From Erwinia sp. E_sp_B01_1 (GTDB lineage Bacteria; Pseudomonadota; Gammaproteobacteria; Enterobacterales; Enterobacteriaceae): a stretch of DNA of 64,000 nt. Under the pieces are notes generated by a model. That model was given only the letters and a program-made list of their open reading frames with translations. It did not search any database and was not told the DNA's origin. The DNA is taken from the NCBI RefSeq assembly GCF_036865545.1, contig NZ_CP142208.1, positions 2,108,001 to 2,172,000 of the forward strand, in the 5' to 3' direction. Numbering within the stretch: the first letter of the stretch is position 1; the number at the start of each line of letters is the position of its first letter. Positions 8,908-17,692 of the stretch are shown here, piece by piece. The position numbers were made by a program, and so were the translations under genes.

Positions 8908-9438
8908 ATGACTATTGAATATGCAACCATCGCCGGAGGCTGCTTCTGGTGTACCGAAGCCGTCTTCAAACAGATTACGGGCGTTGTTTCCGTGGAAAGT
9001 GGCTATATCGGTGGCCATACCACCCATCCCACTTATCGTCAGGTTTGTGAAGGCGACACGGGGCATGCCGAAGCTATCCGTCTGGGATTCGATCCGCAGC
9101 AGGTAAGTTATGGCGATCTGCTGGATATCAGCTTTGCCACTCACGATCCAACACAGTTAAATCGTCAGGGCAACGATATTGGCACGCAATACCGTTCCGC
9201 CATCTTCCCGGCTGATGAAGCACAGGCAGAAGAAGCCAAAGCAGCTATCATTCGTGCCCAGCAAGATCATACCAGCCCGATTGTGACTACTATTGAAGGC
9301 CCGGCTGAATGGTATCCTGCAGAGGATTACCACCAGAACTACTGGGAGGGTGAAGGGCAGCAAAACCGTTACTGTATGGCTGTGATCCCTCCTAAATTGC
9401 AGAAACTGCATAAACGTTTTGCCGACCGCACTAAATAG
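8908..9438 (+). CDS. msrA: Peptide methionine sulfoxide reductase MsrA
   Basis: 176-aa enzyme that reduces the S epimer of methionine sulfoxide in proteins using thioredoxin. The catalytic motif GCFWCTE is at residues 11-17 (nucleophile Cys12). Other family landmarks are GYIGGHTTHPTY, the HDPTQLNRQGNDIGTQYRS block and AEDYHQNYW. This is the short MsrA form, without the N-terminal extension of E. coli MsrA (212 aa), so it is probably a second MsrA. AAGGAG lies ahead of the ATG, and the gene follows the TetR-family gene by 30 bp, suggesting co-transcription. Confidence 0.92.
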   Translation: MTIEYATIAGGCFWCTEAVFKQITGVVSVESGYIGGHTTHPTYRQVCEGDTGHAEAIRLGFDPQQVSYGDLLDISFATHDPTQLNRQGNDIGTQYRSAIFPADEAQAEEAKAAIIRAQQDHTSPIVTTIEGPAEWYPAEDYHQNYWEGEGQQNRYCMAVIPPKLQKLHKRFADRTK

Positions 9439-9446
9439 TCAGTGCA

Positions 9447-9469
9447 GGAGCGGGCGCAATGCCCGTTCC
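9447..9469. terminator. msrA/ynfM hairpin
   Basis: A 9-bp stem GGAGCGGGC / GCCCGTTCC with one G-T pair and loop GCAAT sits between the convergent msrA and ynfM, abutting the ynfM stop. The T tract is weak on both strands. Confidence 0.55.
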
Positions 9470-10723
9470 TTACAGCTTTTTACTCCTCAGACGATTTCCC
9501 ACCAGCAGAGCCACCAGCAACAGTCCGCTGATAAACGCGGTGATGCCGTGCCAGCCAAACTGATGCCAGAACACCCCGCCGAGCGTACCTGCAACACTCG
9601 ATCCCAGATAATAGCTGAACAGATAGAGCGAGCTGGCCTGGCCTTTAGCCCGTTTTGCCCGTGGGCCAATCCAGCCGCTGGCAACCGAATGAGCGGCAAA
9701 AAAGCCTGCCGTGAACAGCATCATGCCGGGCAGGATTAGCCAGACAGAACTGAGCAGCGTCATCAGCACCCCAACCAACATGAATCCAGTCGCAAACAGC
9801 AGCACGGCAGCGCGCCCAAACCGGGCAGTCATCGCGCCCGCTTTGGGGGAACTCCAGGACCCGGTCAGGTAGACCACCGAGAGTAACCCCACGATGGCCT
9901 GGTTGAGTGAATAAGGAGGAGCAAGCAAACGATAACCGATGTAATTGAACAGCGTCACAAAGGCACCCATCAGCAGAAAACCTTCGGCAAACAGCAACGG
10001 CAGGCCACCATCTCGCCAGTGAAGCTTGAAGTTGATCAGCAAACTACGCGGTTTCAGCGAGGCGGGGCGGAAATGGCGTGAGGGCGGCAGGATTTTACAG
10101 AACATCAGCGCCGATGCCAGGGCAAAACAGCCGATAACCGCTACGGCGATGCGCCACGAAGTGAAGTCGGTTATCACACCGCTTAACAGTCTCCCGCTCA
10201 TACCGCCTATTGAGTTACCGCTAATGTAGAGGCCCATTGAAAAAGCGATCACCCCCGGATGCACTTCTTCACTGAGATAAGTCATGCCAACAGCAGCAAC
10301 GCCGCTTAGTGAAAGCCCGATCAGCGCCCGCATAATCAGAATGCCATGCCAGCTGGTCATGGTCGCTGAAAGCAGCGTACAGACTGCCGCCAGCAACAGT
10401 GCAGTCACCATTACCGGCTTGCGGCCTATTGCATCAGAGAGCGGGCCAGTGACCAGTAAGCCGAGCGCCAGCAGGCCGGTTGAAATGGATAAGGAGAGAC
10501 TGCTGGCGGCCGGTGAGATGCCAAACTCCTGGGATAACACCGGCAATATAGGCTGTACGCAATAGAGCAGAGCAAAAGTTGCCAGTCCTGCGGTAAAAAG
10601 GGCCAGAGTGACCCGCATAAACTGCGGCGTGCCCCGCCGGATATAGCCATCAGTGACAGGAACAGAAGGGGAGAAGCGATCGGCGCTGTCATCAAGCGTC
10701 GCAGAAGGTGCCAGGCGATTCAC
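9470..10723 (-). CDS. ynfM: MFS transporter YnfM
   Basis: 417-aa inner-membrane major facilitator with twelve helices, orthologous to E. coli YnfM (proposed arabinose or drug exporter; substrate uncertain). Nearly identical blocks are RRGTPQFMRVTLALFTAGLATFALLYCVQPILP, GPLSDAIGRKPVM (helix 2-3 loop) and GPRAKRAKGQASSLYLFSYYLGSS. The start is a GTG at 10723 with AAGGTA upstream, giving an N-terminus comparable with E. coli. It is divergent from its LysR neighbour ynfL, as in E. coli. Confidence 0.9.
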   Translation of the reverse strand: MNRLAPSATLDDSADRFSPSVPVTDGYIRRGTPQFMRVTLALFTAGLATFALLYCVQPILPVLSQEFGISPAASSLSLSISTGLLALGLLVTGPLSDAIGRKPVMVTALLLAAVCTLLSATMTSWHGILIMRALIGLSLSGVAAVGMTYLSEEVHPGVIAFSMGLYISGNSIGGMSGRLLSGVITDFTSWRIAVAVIGCFALASALMFCKILPPSRHFRPASLKPRSLLINFKLHWRDGGLPLLFAEGFLLMGAFVTLFNYIGYRLLAPPYSLNQAIVGLLSVVYLTGSWSSPKAGAMTARFGRAAVLLFATGFMLVGVLMTLLSSVWLILPGMMLFTAGFFAAHSVASGWIGPRAKRAKGQASSLYLFSYYLGSSVAGTLGGVFWHQFGWHGITAFISGLLLVALLVGNRLRSKKL

Positions 10724-10737
10724 GGTAAATACCTTGT

Positions 10738-10756
10738 AGTTAACATTACGTTAACT
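10738..10756. promoter_or_regulatory. Inverted repeat in ynfM-ynfL control region
   Basis: AGTTAAC-ATTAC-GTTAACT is a perfect 7-bp inverted repeat centred between the divergent genes, 15 bp upstream of the ynfM GTG. It fits a LysR-type recognition box and is a candidate YnfL site. Confidence 0.55.
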
Positions 10757-10816
10757 GTAATAAGGGATTATTATGATGTCTAATCTATTAATAATCTCGA
10801 ATGAGACGTTTAAGAT

Positions 10817-11728
10817 ATGACTATTGAGCTGCGTCATTTACGGTACTTTATTGCGGTGGCGGAAGAGTTGCACTTTGGCCGCGCCGCACAGCGGCTGAAT
10901 ATTTCACAACCGCCGCTGAGCCAGCAAATTCAAATTCTCGAACAGCAGATTGGTGCCCGGTTATTCGCCCGCACTAACCGCAGCGTGCGATTAACGGCTG
11001 CGGGCGAACAGTTTTTAACCGATGCCAGGCAAATAATGCAGAGTGTGGCTCAGGCCGCCGATAAGGCCGCAAGGCTGCACCGGGGGGACGAGGGCGAGCT
11101 GAGGATCGGGTTCACCTCGTCCGCGCCTTTTATTACTGCGGTATCAGATGCGCTGTACACTTTTCGCCGCCAGCACCCTGGCGTCCATATTCAGATGCAG
11201 GAAATCAATACGCGCCAGCAGCTGCAGCCGCTGCATGAAGGCCGGCTGGATCTTGGCGTAATGCGTAATACACCGCTGCCGGAAACCCTTGACCATGAGC
11301 TGATGCTGCGCGAGCCCCTTTGTGCAGTGCTACCCCGGGAGCACCGGCTGGCAGGCAGGGCGGCTATTTCCGTAAAGGAACTGGAAGAGGAACCCTTTGT
11401 CTTTTTTGACCCGCAGGTGGGTACCGCGCTTTACACAGAGATTCTGGCGCTGCTCCATCGCTATGGCATTGCGCCGAATGTTGCTCAGGAGGTTGGCGAA
11501 GCCATGACCATTCTTGGCCTGGTGGCAACTGGCCTGGGCGTTTCGATCCTGCCAGCCTCATTCAGCCGTATCCGGCTGGAGGATGTCAGCTGGGTGGCTC
11601 TGAAAGAGCAGGATGCCTGGTCTGAAGTCTGGCTGGTCTGGTCAAGACGTCGGGAAGCTACCGCCGCAGTGAAACGCATGAAAGCGCTGCTTCTTAAGCA
11701 GACAAATGCTGGAATATCCGCCGGCTGA
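10817..11728 (+). CDS. ynfL: LysR-family regulator YnfL
   Basis: 303-aa LysR-type regulator. The winged helix-turn-helix occupies residues 1-60 (ELRHLRYFIAVAEELHFGRAAQRLNISQPPLSQQIQ) and the effector domain about 90-295, with GELRIGFTSSAPF and VGEAMTILGLVATGLGVSILPAS. It is collinear with E. coli YnfL. It is divergent from ynfM, its likely target, and is followed by mlc on the same strand, the same order as in E. coli. The ribosome site before the ATG is weak. Confidence 0.9.
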   Translation: MTIELRHLRYFIAVAEELHFGRAAQRLNISQPPLSQQIQILEQQIGARLFARTNRSVRLTAAGEQFLTDARQIMQSVAQAADKAARLHRGDEGELRIGFTSSAPFITAVSDALYTFRRQHPGVHIQMQEINTRQQLQPLHEGRLDLGVMRNTPLPETLDHELMLREPLCAVLPREHRLAGRAAISVKELEEEPFVFFDPQVGTALYTEILALLHRYGIAPNVAQEVGEAMTILGLVATGLGVSILPASFSRIRLEDVSWVALKEQDAWSEVWLVWSRRREATAAVKRMKALLLKQTNAGISAG

Positions 11729-11738
11729 GCGCCTTTTA

Positions 11739-11754
11739 TGTGCTGTAAATCACA
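11739..11754. promoter_or_regulatory. CRP-like site upstream of mlc
   Basis: TGTGCTGTAAATCACA matches the CRP consensus TGTGA-N6-TCACA at 9 of 10 conserved positions. E. coli mlc is known to be CRP-regulated. Confidence 0.6.
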
Positions 11755-11809
11755 TTCCGAATCAAATATTTGACGCCATAAGAGAAGTGTTTCACCATGG
11801 CTGACAGCT

Positions 11810-11831
11810 TTATTTTGATGCGCGAAAATAA
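11810..11831. promoter_or_regulatory. Mlc self-operator
   Basis: TTATTTT - 8 bp - AAAATAA is a perfect inverted repeat of the Mlc/NagC operator class. It ends 14 bp before the mlc GTG start, overlapping the leader. This fits the known autorepression of mlc. Confidence 0.75.
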
Positions 11832-11845
11832 GTGGGAGCAGGGGT

Positions 11846-13063
11846 GTGATAGCGGACGGTCAGCCTGGCCACATCGACCAGATCAAACAGACAAACGCAG
11901 GGGCAGTTTATCGGCTGATCGATCGGTTTGGTCCCATTTCGCGTATTGAATTGTCCAAAAAAGCGCTGCTGGCGCCCGCCAGCATCACTAAAATTGTTCG
12001 CGAGATGCTTGAAGCCCACCTGGTGCAGGAAACCGAGTTTCAGGAAGCCGGAAGTCGTGGGCGGCCTGCCGTGGGTCTAATCCTGGATACTCAAGCCTGG
12101 CACTATCTTTCAGTGCGCATTGGCAATGGGGAAATTACCCTGGCCTTAAGGGATTTAAGCAGCCAGCTGGTGGTTGAGGATCTCTGCCCGTTACCCGTTG
12201 AAGCCAGCGATCCTTTGCTCACCCGTATCGTTGCCGTGATTGACGCCTTTTTTATTCGCCATCAGCAAAGGCTGGAACGCCTGACCGCGATTGCCATCAC
12301 CTTACCCGGCATTCTGAACGCCCGCACCGGCATCGTTCACCGTATGCCTTTCTACCAGGTTACCGATATGCCCCTGGGGCCAGAGCTGGAAAAACGCAGC
12401 GGACTACCGGTCTATATCCAGCATGATGTCTGCGCCTGGACCCTTGCCGAATCACTGTTTGGCGCCTCGCAGGAGGCTAAAAACGTCATTCAGGTGGTGA
12501 TTGATCATCAGGTAGGGGCCGGGGTTATCAGCGGCGGCAGGCTGTTGCATAACGGCAGCAGTACGCTGGTGGAGATCGGTCATATTCAGGTCGATCCACA
12601 GGGTAAGCAGTGCTACTGCGGGAATCACGGATGCCTGGAAACCGTAGCCAGCAGCGAAAATTTGCTGGAACTGGCGAATCAGCGTTTACTCACTGCCACA
12701 CATACCCTGCTGAGTGAAGCGCCGCTTACACTTGATTCACTTTGTGATGCCGCAATCAAGGGCGATCCGCTGGCCAGAGAACTGATCGCCGGCGTGGGGC
12801 AAAGTGTGGGACGTATCGTGGCGATCATGGTTAATCTGTTTAATCCACAAAAAATTCTGATTGGTTCTCCCCTGAACCAGGCCAGTGAAATTCTGTTTCC
12901 TGCCATTTCCGACTGCATTCAGCGCCAGTCTTTACCCGATTACAGCCAGCAAATAGAAGTCGAACCGACGCAATTTTACAATGTCGGCACCATGCCCGGC
13001 GCTGCTCTGGTGAAAGATGCCCTGTATAACGGCACTCTTCTGGTGAAATTGCTGCAGGGCTGA
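11846..13063 (+). CDS. mlc: Glucose-responsive ROK repressor Mlc (DgsA)
   Basis: 405-aa ROK-family repressor of ptsG, ptsHI, manXYZ and malT. It is inactivated when dephosphorylated EIIBC-Glc sequesters it at the membrane. The helix-turn-helix is near residues 20-60 (GPISRIELSKKALLAPASITKIVREML) and the ROK domain follows, with the zinc site CYCGNHGC at about 256-263. The start is GTG, as in E. coli, with a GGGAGCAGGGG ribosome site. Order bioD2-mlc-ynfL-ynfM is conserved with E. coli. A Mlc-type operator and CRP-like site precede it. Confidence 0.94.
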   Translation: MIADGQPGHIDQIKQTNAGAVYRLIDRFGPISRIELSKKALLAPASITKIVREMLEAHLVQETEFQEAGSRGRPAVGLILDTQAWHYLSVRIGNGEITLALRDLSSQLVVEDLCPLPVEASDPLLTRIVAVIDAFFIRHQQRLERLTAIAITLPGILNARTGIVHRMPFYQVTDMPLGPELEKRSGLPVYIQHDVCAWTLAESLFGASQEAKNVIQVVIDHQVGAGVISGGRLLHNGSSTLVEIGHIQVDPQGKQCYCGNHGCLETVASSENLLELANQRLLTATHTLLSEAPLTLDSLCDAAIKGDPLARELIAGVGQSVGRIVAIMVNLFNPQKILIGSPLNQASEILFPAISDCIQRQSLPDYSQQIEVEPTQFYNVGTMPGAALVKDALYNGTLLVKLLQG

Positions 13064-13189
13064 TAAGCAAAGAGTGTCAAAATGTTGCGCTAACGCAAAC
13101 CGGTTCTCTCCTCCGTGACTTACCATAGCCGCTCCTGACAGTTAACACTTTTTAATCAATATGGTCGGCATCAGCCGGTGGAGCGCAGC

Positions 13190-13858
13190 ATGTTGAAGCA
13201 GATATTTGTCACTGGCACCGATACCGAGGTGGGGAAAACAGTGGTCAGCCGTGCACTCCTGCAAAAGCTCTCAGAGGGAGGGAAACGGACGGCAGGGTAC
13301 AAACCCGTTGCCAAGAGCAGCCAGCAGACGGAAGAGGGGCCAAGAAATAAAGATGCGCTGGTTCTGCAATCCTCCTCCTCGCTTGTTTTGCCCTATACCG
13401 CGATCAATCCGGTCACGGTTGTGGATGATGAAGTGAGTACAAGCCGTGAAACGTCAGTCGATTTCCTGACGCTGAGCAACGGACTGCGGGCTTTGTCTGC
13501 ACAGTCTGATCATGTCGTAGTAGAAGGAACGGGGGGTTGGCGCAGCCTGATGAACGATATGAGGCCACTGTCAGAATGGGTAGCAGAAGAGAAACTCCCG
13601 GTGATTATGGTGGTGGGCATCAAACTGGGCTGTATCAGCCATGCATTACTGACGGCAGAAGCGATAATCAACGACGGATTGCCTTTGATGGGGTGGGTCG
13701 CCAACCGCATTAATCCCGGACTGGCGCACTATGCGGAAATTATTGATGTGCTGATCGGTAAAATTCCGGCTCCGATCCTGGGTGAATTACCCTATCTGCC
13801 CAAGGCAGAAACGCGTGAACTGGCAAAATATCTGCACTTTGGCCCACTGGGCCTTTGA
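13190..13858 (+). CDS. bioD2: Dethiobiotin synthetase-like protein BioD2 (YnfK)
   Basis: 222-aa ATP-dependent carboxylase family protein, paralogue of BioD, closing the ureido ring in biotin synthesis or a related reaction. The P-loop GTDTEVGKT is at residues 9-17, with VVEGTGGWRSLM near 108 and GWVANRINPGLAHYAE near 164. I use the ATG at 13190 because GGTGGAG lies 7 bp upstream and the N-terminus then matches YnfK; a GTG at 13178 is an alternative. It lies beside mlc as in E. coli. The physiological role of this second BioD is unclear. Confidence 0.88.
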   Translation: MLKQIFVTGTDTEVGKTVVSRALLQKLSEGGKRTAGYKPVAKSSQQTEEGPRNKDALVLQSSSSLVLPYTAINPVTVVDDEVSTSRETSVDFLTLSNGLRALSAQSDHVVVEGTGGWRSLMNDMRPLSEWVAEEKLPVIMVVGIKLGCISHALLTAEAIINDGLPLMGWVANRINPGLAHYAEIIDVLIGKIPAPILGELPYLPKAETRELAKYLHFGPLGL

Positions 13859-13864
13859 TGAACA

Positions 13865-13889
13865 GCAGCGGCGACGGGATCGCCGCTGC
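13865..13889. terminator. bioD2/osmV convergent hairpin
   Basis: A perfect 10-bp stem (GCAGCGGCGA, loop CGGGA, TCGCCGCTGC) lies between the convergent genes. T tracts are weak, so its efficiency is uncertain. Confidence 0.6.
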
Positions 13890-13905
13890 CTGCTTTAGAT
13901 CAGAA

Positions 13906-15045
13906 TCAACCTGCGTTCAGAACCCGGCGGGTACGGCCAGAGCTCAGATAGTCTGCGATATAATCCTGCGAAATCTCTCCGCTGTAGCGGCCATCCTCAT
14001 CGACAATCGGCATCCAGACCAGATTGTGTTCATAGAGTTTTGACAGCACGACACGCAGGTTTTCTTCCGCCCGTCCGGTAACGGTGAATTTGTTCAGCAT
14101 TTCATAACACTGACCCTGAGCGCCACGCGCTTCACGACGCTTCACAAAGCCCAGTGGCTTACCGTCATCATCAACCACGGTAATAGATCGCATGTCATTC
14201 TCGTCCATCATGCCAAAGGCCTCGGTAAGCGGGGTGCTTTTTCTGACGGTGATGGTGGGTTGTTGATCGGTGACATCTCCGGCATTGACTAACAGCAGGC
14301 GTTTCAGCGTCCGGTCCTGACCCACAAAGGAGCCTACAAATTCGTTCGCCGGTTTTGCCAGCAACTCATCCGGGCTGGCGCACTGCACGATTTTTCCCTG
14401 ACCGAATACCGCAATGCGATCGCCCAGCTTTAGCGCTTCATCAATATCATGACTGACCAGCATGACCGTTTTTTTCAGCTGGCGCTGCATATCCAGAAAC
14501 TCATTCTGGATCACTTCACGGTTAATGGGGTCCACCGCACCAAAAGGTTCATCCATCAGCAGAACCGGTGGATCCGCAGCCAGCGCGCGGATAACGCCGA
14601 TACGCTGCTGCTGGCCACCCGACATCTCACGCGGATAGCGTTGCAAAAAGGTTTTAGGATCCAGTGCCACCATACTCATCAGCTCACTGGCTCTGTCGCG
14701 ACAGCGTTTTTTATCCCAGCCCAGCATACGCGGAACCACGGTAATATTTTCCTCGATGGTCATATTCGGGAACAGACCAATCTGCTGAATAACATAACCA
14801 ATGTTACGGCGCAGGGTCACCGTGTCCTGGCCGCTGGTATCTTCTCCGTTAATCAAAATGCGGCCACTGGTGGAAGGGATCAGGCGGTTAATCATTTTAA
14901 GGGTAGTGGATTTACCACAGCCGGAAGGGCCGAGCAGTACACACATTTCACCTTCCGGCACGTTGAGGCTGACGTTGTCGACGGCATTCAGAGAGGTGCC
15001 GTTCTTCTGCGTAAAGGTTTTGGTGAGGTTTTCCAGTTTTATCAT
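13906..15045 (-). CDS. osmV: OsmU-type osmoprotectant ABC importer, ATPase
   Basis: 379-aa ATP-binding subunit that powers glycine-betaine-type uptake. Walker A GPSGCGKST is at residues 39-47, the signature is MSGGQQQR, and Walker B is VLLMDEPFGAVDP. A C-terminal tandem CBS region (about 250-379) contains ITVVDDDGKPLGFVKRREARG and WMPIVDEDGRYSGEISQDYIADYL; CBS modules sense ionic strength in this family. It is very close to Salmonella OsmV. It is the last gene of the osmY-osmX-osmW-osmV unit and overlaps osmW by one base (TAATG), implying translational coupling. Confidence 0.9.
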   Translation of the reverse strand: MIKLENLTKTFTQKNGTSLNAVDNVSLNVPEGEMCVLLGPSGCGKSTTLKMINRLIPSTSGRILINGEDTSGQDTVTLRRNIGYVIQQIGLFPNMTIEENITVVPRMLGWDKKRCRDRASELMSMVALDPKTFLQRYPREMSGGQQQRIGVIRALAADPPVLLMDEPFGAVDPINREVIQNEFLDMQRQLKKTVMLVSHDIDEALKLGDRIAVFGQGKIVQCASPDELLAKPANEFVGSFVGQDRTLKRLLLVNAGDVTDQQPTITVRKSTPLTEAFGMMDENDMRSITVVDDDGKPLGFVKRREARGAQGQCYEMLNKFTVTGRAEENLRVVLSKLYEHNLVWMPIVDEDGRYSGEISQDYIADYLSSGRTRRVLNAG

Positions 15046-15692
15046 TATCGAATCCCCTTCGGAGTCAGCGCCAGCTGCAAACGGTGCAGCAGCCAGTCAA
15101 GAATAATTGCCAGCAGGCAGATCATCAGAGCGCCTGCAATCAACATACGGATGTCACTGCCGCTGATGCCATCCAGCAGCAGCAGCCCCAGCCCACCCGC
15201 ACCAATAACGGCCGCAATCGCCATCACGCCAACATTCATCACCACAGCAGTACGGATGCCGCCAAAAATGACCGGCAACGCCATAGGGATCTCAACCCAG
15301 CTCAGACGCTGCCAGAAAGTCATACCAATGCCGCGTCCTGCTTCACGCAATCCGGGTGGAATATTCTCCAGCGCAGTATGGGTGTTGCGGACTATAGGCA
15401 GCAGTGAATAAAGGAATACGGCCGTGACAGCAGGCAACACCCCAATCCCCTGACCGACCATCGAAAACAGCGGGATCATCAGGCCAAACAGTGCAATAGA
15501 AGGGATGGTCAGTACGATAGTTGCCAGACCCAGTACCGGCGTTGCCAGCCATTTGTAGCGGACAATCAGAATGCCCAGCGGCACGCCGATGAGGATAGCC
15601 ATCCCCACTGCCAGGCCCACCAGCCAGAGATGATGAAAGGTCAGTGAGGCTAAATAACTCCAGTTATCAATAATATAATGGATAGTGTCCAT
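15045..15692 (-). CDS. osmW: OsmU-type osmoprotectant ABC importer, permease
   Basis: 215-aa inner-membrane permease of the OpuBB/ProW class with about six helices. The binding-protein-dependent transport EAA-type loop is AGRGIGMTFWQRLSWVEIPMALPVIFGGIR near residues 112-141. AAGGAGG precedes the ATG at 15692. It lies 9 bp after the binding-protein gene and overlaps the ATPase gene. With the other permease it forms the heterodimeric channel expected of OsmU-type systems. Confidence 0.9.
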   Translation of the reverse strand: MDTIHYIIDNWSYLASLTFHHLWLVGLAVGMAILIGVPLGILIVRYKWLATPVLGLATIVLTIPSIALFGLMIPLFSMVGQGIGVLPAVTAVFLYSLLPIVRNTHTALENIPPGLREAGRGIGMTFWQRLSWVEIPMALPVIFGGIRTAVVMNVGVMAIAAVIGAGGLGLLLLDGISGSDIRMLIAGALMICLLAIILDWLLHRLQLALTPKGIR

Positions 15693-15701
15693 ACTGCCTC
15701 C

Positions 15702-16628
15702 TTAGAGTAAGCCTTTGGATTTCAGGAAATCACCCGCCACTTTCTGCGGAGACTGATGGTCAACATCAACGCGCTTATTCATTTCCGTTATCGCCTCATC
15801 GGTAATATAAGGAGAGAGCGAATTCAGCGCATCGGCCAGGCCCGGATGAGAATCCAGCGCGGCCTGGGTGACCACGGGCGTTACGGCGTAACTTGGGAAA
15901 AATCCTTTGTCATCCTTCAGCACCTTGAGATCAAACCCTTTCACACGGCCATCAGTGGTATAGACCAGGCCGGCATCCACAAAGCCATCACGAATCGCGT
16001 TGTAAACCAGCCCCGGATCCATCTGACGAATCTGTGGCCGATCCAGCGGCATATTGTAGGTTTTTTGCAGCGGTTTCAGCCCGTCGGAACGCCCTGCAAA
16101 CTCCAGATCCAGACCCAGCATCCAGTTATTATCCGGGTCGTTTTTTCGAACTTGTTCAATTCTGGCCACCAGCTGAGACAGGGTATCAATATTCTCGTCA
16201 TCAGCCCGTTTACGCTGCATAGCAAAAGCGTAGGTGTTGTTCATCGGGGCCGGATTCAGCCAGATCAGACCCAGTCTGGCATCAAGCTTCCTGACCGTTT
16301 CATAAGCTTCTTTGGAGGACATCGGCTTACTGATGTGATTAAAGATAATCAGCGAGGTGCCGGTATATTCCCAGGTCATATCGACCTGTTTGTTGATCAT
16401 CGCGTTACGACCGATAGTGGTCGCGATATTGGTCTTTGGCTCGATCTGAAAACCTTTCTTACGCAGATATTGCGTGGTCATGGCAGAAAGGATGTGCTGC
16501 TCAGTGAAGCTCTTTGTGGTCATCACGATGGGCTCAGCGGCAAAGAGGGTGGAACTCATCGCCAGCGTTGCACCCAGCGCAAGGGCGGTATGCTGGATCC
16601 AGCGGGGAAAAGTGAAGGCCTTAGCCAT
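15702..16628 (-). CDS. osmX: OsmU-type osmoprotectant-binding protein
   Basis: 308-aa periplasmic substrate-binding protein of the OpuAC/ProX class. The signal peptide covers about residues 1-30 ([17 protein letters not shown]). The mature domain carries [41 protein letters not shown] and YVINAIRDG-type motifs usual for glycine betaine binders. Salmonella OsmX is reported to take glycine betaine and choline-O-sulfate; the substrate here is inferred from that. It lies between the two permease genes in a single operon. Confidence 0.88.
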   Translation of the reverse strand: MAKAFTFPRWIQHTALALGATLAMSSTLFAAEPIVMTTKSFTEQHILSAMTTQYLRKKGFQIEPKTNIATTIGRNAMINKQVDMTWEYTGTSLIIFNHISKPMSSKEAYETVRKLDARLGLIWLNPAPMNNTYAFAMQRKRADDENIDTLSQLVARIEQVRKNDPDNNWMLGLDLEFAGRSDGLKPLQKTYNMPLDRPQIRQMDPGLVYNAIRDGFVDAGLVYTTDGRVKGFDLKVLKDDKGFFPSYAVTPVVTQAALDSHPGLADALNSLSPYITDEAITEMNKRVDVDHQSPQKVAGDFLKSKGLL

Positions 16629-16649
16629 ATTCAGCTCCTTGTTGTTCTT

Positions 16650-17363
16650 CTATACGGCCGTGTGAGGGCTTAACAGGCGGCCAAGGCCAGCCAGCAGCAT
16701 ATCCAGCACCAGCGCGAACAGCGCCGTAGCCGCAGCACCCAGAATCAAGGTGGGGAAGTCGTTGAGGTAGATACCGGGAAAAATCAGCTCGCCGTAGCTG
16801 CTGGCGCCAATCAGAAATGCCAGGGGAGCGGTACCCACATTGATGGCAGTAGCCACACGGATACCGGAAAGCATCACAGGCCAGGCATCAGGCAGTTCAA
16901 CCTGACGCAGACGCTGCATTTTAGTCATGCCGATGCCGTTGGCGGCTTCGATTAAAGAAACGGGCACAGAGCAAAGGCCGGCATAGGTATTACGTACAAT
17001 GGGCAGCAGGGAAGCGAGGAACAGGGCGATGATGGCAGGACGCTCGCCGATACCAATAATCACCATAGCCAGGGCGAGCACGGCCAGAGGCGGCAGGGTG
17101 TTACCGATGTTAAAAATCTGCATCACGTATTCCGCCCATTTACGGGCAGCAGGGCGGCTGAGTGCGATGCCGCTGGGAATGCCAACCAGCAGGGCGAACA
17201 GCATAGACCAGAACACCAGCAGCATATGTTGCTTACCCAGATAAAGCAGATCGACCTGACGGGCTTTGATGGTCTCTAACCCAAGGCCGTAAACCAGTAA
17301 GCCAATAATTACGGCAAGGAAAAGCACGGCAAGTGCTGCCTTCCGCAGGAGCTTGTTTTGCAT
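16650..17363 (-). CDS. osmY: OsmU-type osmoprotectant ABC importer, second permease
   Basis: 237-aa permease paralogous to the osmW product, about six helices, with the EAA-type segment IEAANGIGMTKMQRLRQVELPDAWPVMLSGIR. It is the first gene of the operon. Two in-frame ATGs exist, at 17372 and 17363. I prefer 17363 because GGGAG is about 10 bp upstream of it but only 1-2 bp from the first. The symbol follows the Salmonella osmVWXY naming and should not be confused with the unrelated periplasmic OsmY of E. coli. Confidence 0.85.
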   Translation of the reverse strand: MQNKLLRKAALAVLFLAVIIGLLVYGLGLETIKARQVDLLYLGKQHMLLVFWSMLFALLVGIPSGIALSRPAARKWAEYVMQIFNIGNTLPPLAVLALAMVIIGIGERPAIIALFLASLLPIVRNTYAGLCSVPVSLIEAANGIGMTKMQRLRQVELPDAWPVMLSGIRVATAINVGTAPLAFLIGASSYGELIFPGIYLNDFPTLILGAAATALFALVLDMLLAGLGRLLSPHTAV

Positions 17364-17692
17364 GAATTCCATTCTCCCTGAAAATCCGCACTGGAGGTGC
17401 CGGAAACGGTAAAAAAGACCACGTTAAACGCTTTTTATGGATAAAGAGTCAGAAAGCGCCTTTAAATCTATAGCAGCCTCTCCATAGAGTTGCCAGTTTC
17501 AGGCCAGAAATCAGTAAGATAGTTTTTACCCTATCCGCTTAAAACCCTTGCCGGCACTGGCCTGCCTTCAATGAAAATATTTCATCGACCTGTCAGTGAC
17601 GTTGTCACAATTATCTTGTTAAAAAAAGCACTATCAGGAAACTCTGCCGGTAAATCCAGGCCACAATAAGAGGAGTCGAATAAAGGATAACT
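17364..17692. other. Divergent control region between osm operon and MFS pump
   Basis: 329 bp without a gene. It holds the promoters of the osmoprotectant operon (leftward) and of the DHA2 pump (rightward). A 15-bp palindrome, ATGAAAATATTTCAT, at 17571-17585 is the one clear symmetric element; which gene it serves is unknown. Confidence 0.5.

Noticed and set aside
14449..16673. Long open frames on the plus strand opposite osmV, osmW and osmX (up to about 320 codons)
   Set aside because: They are antisense to firmly assigned ABC-transporter genes, with no ribosome sites or recognisable domains. They arise from the codon bias of the genes on the other strand.
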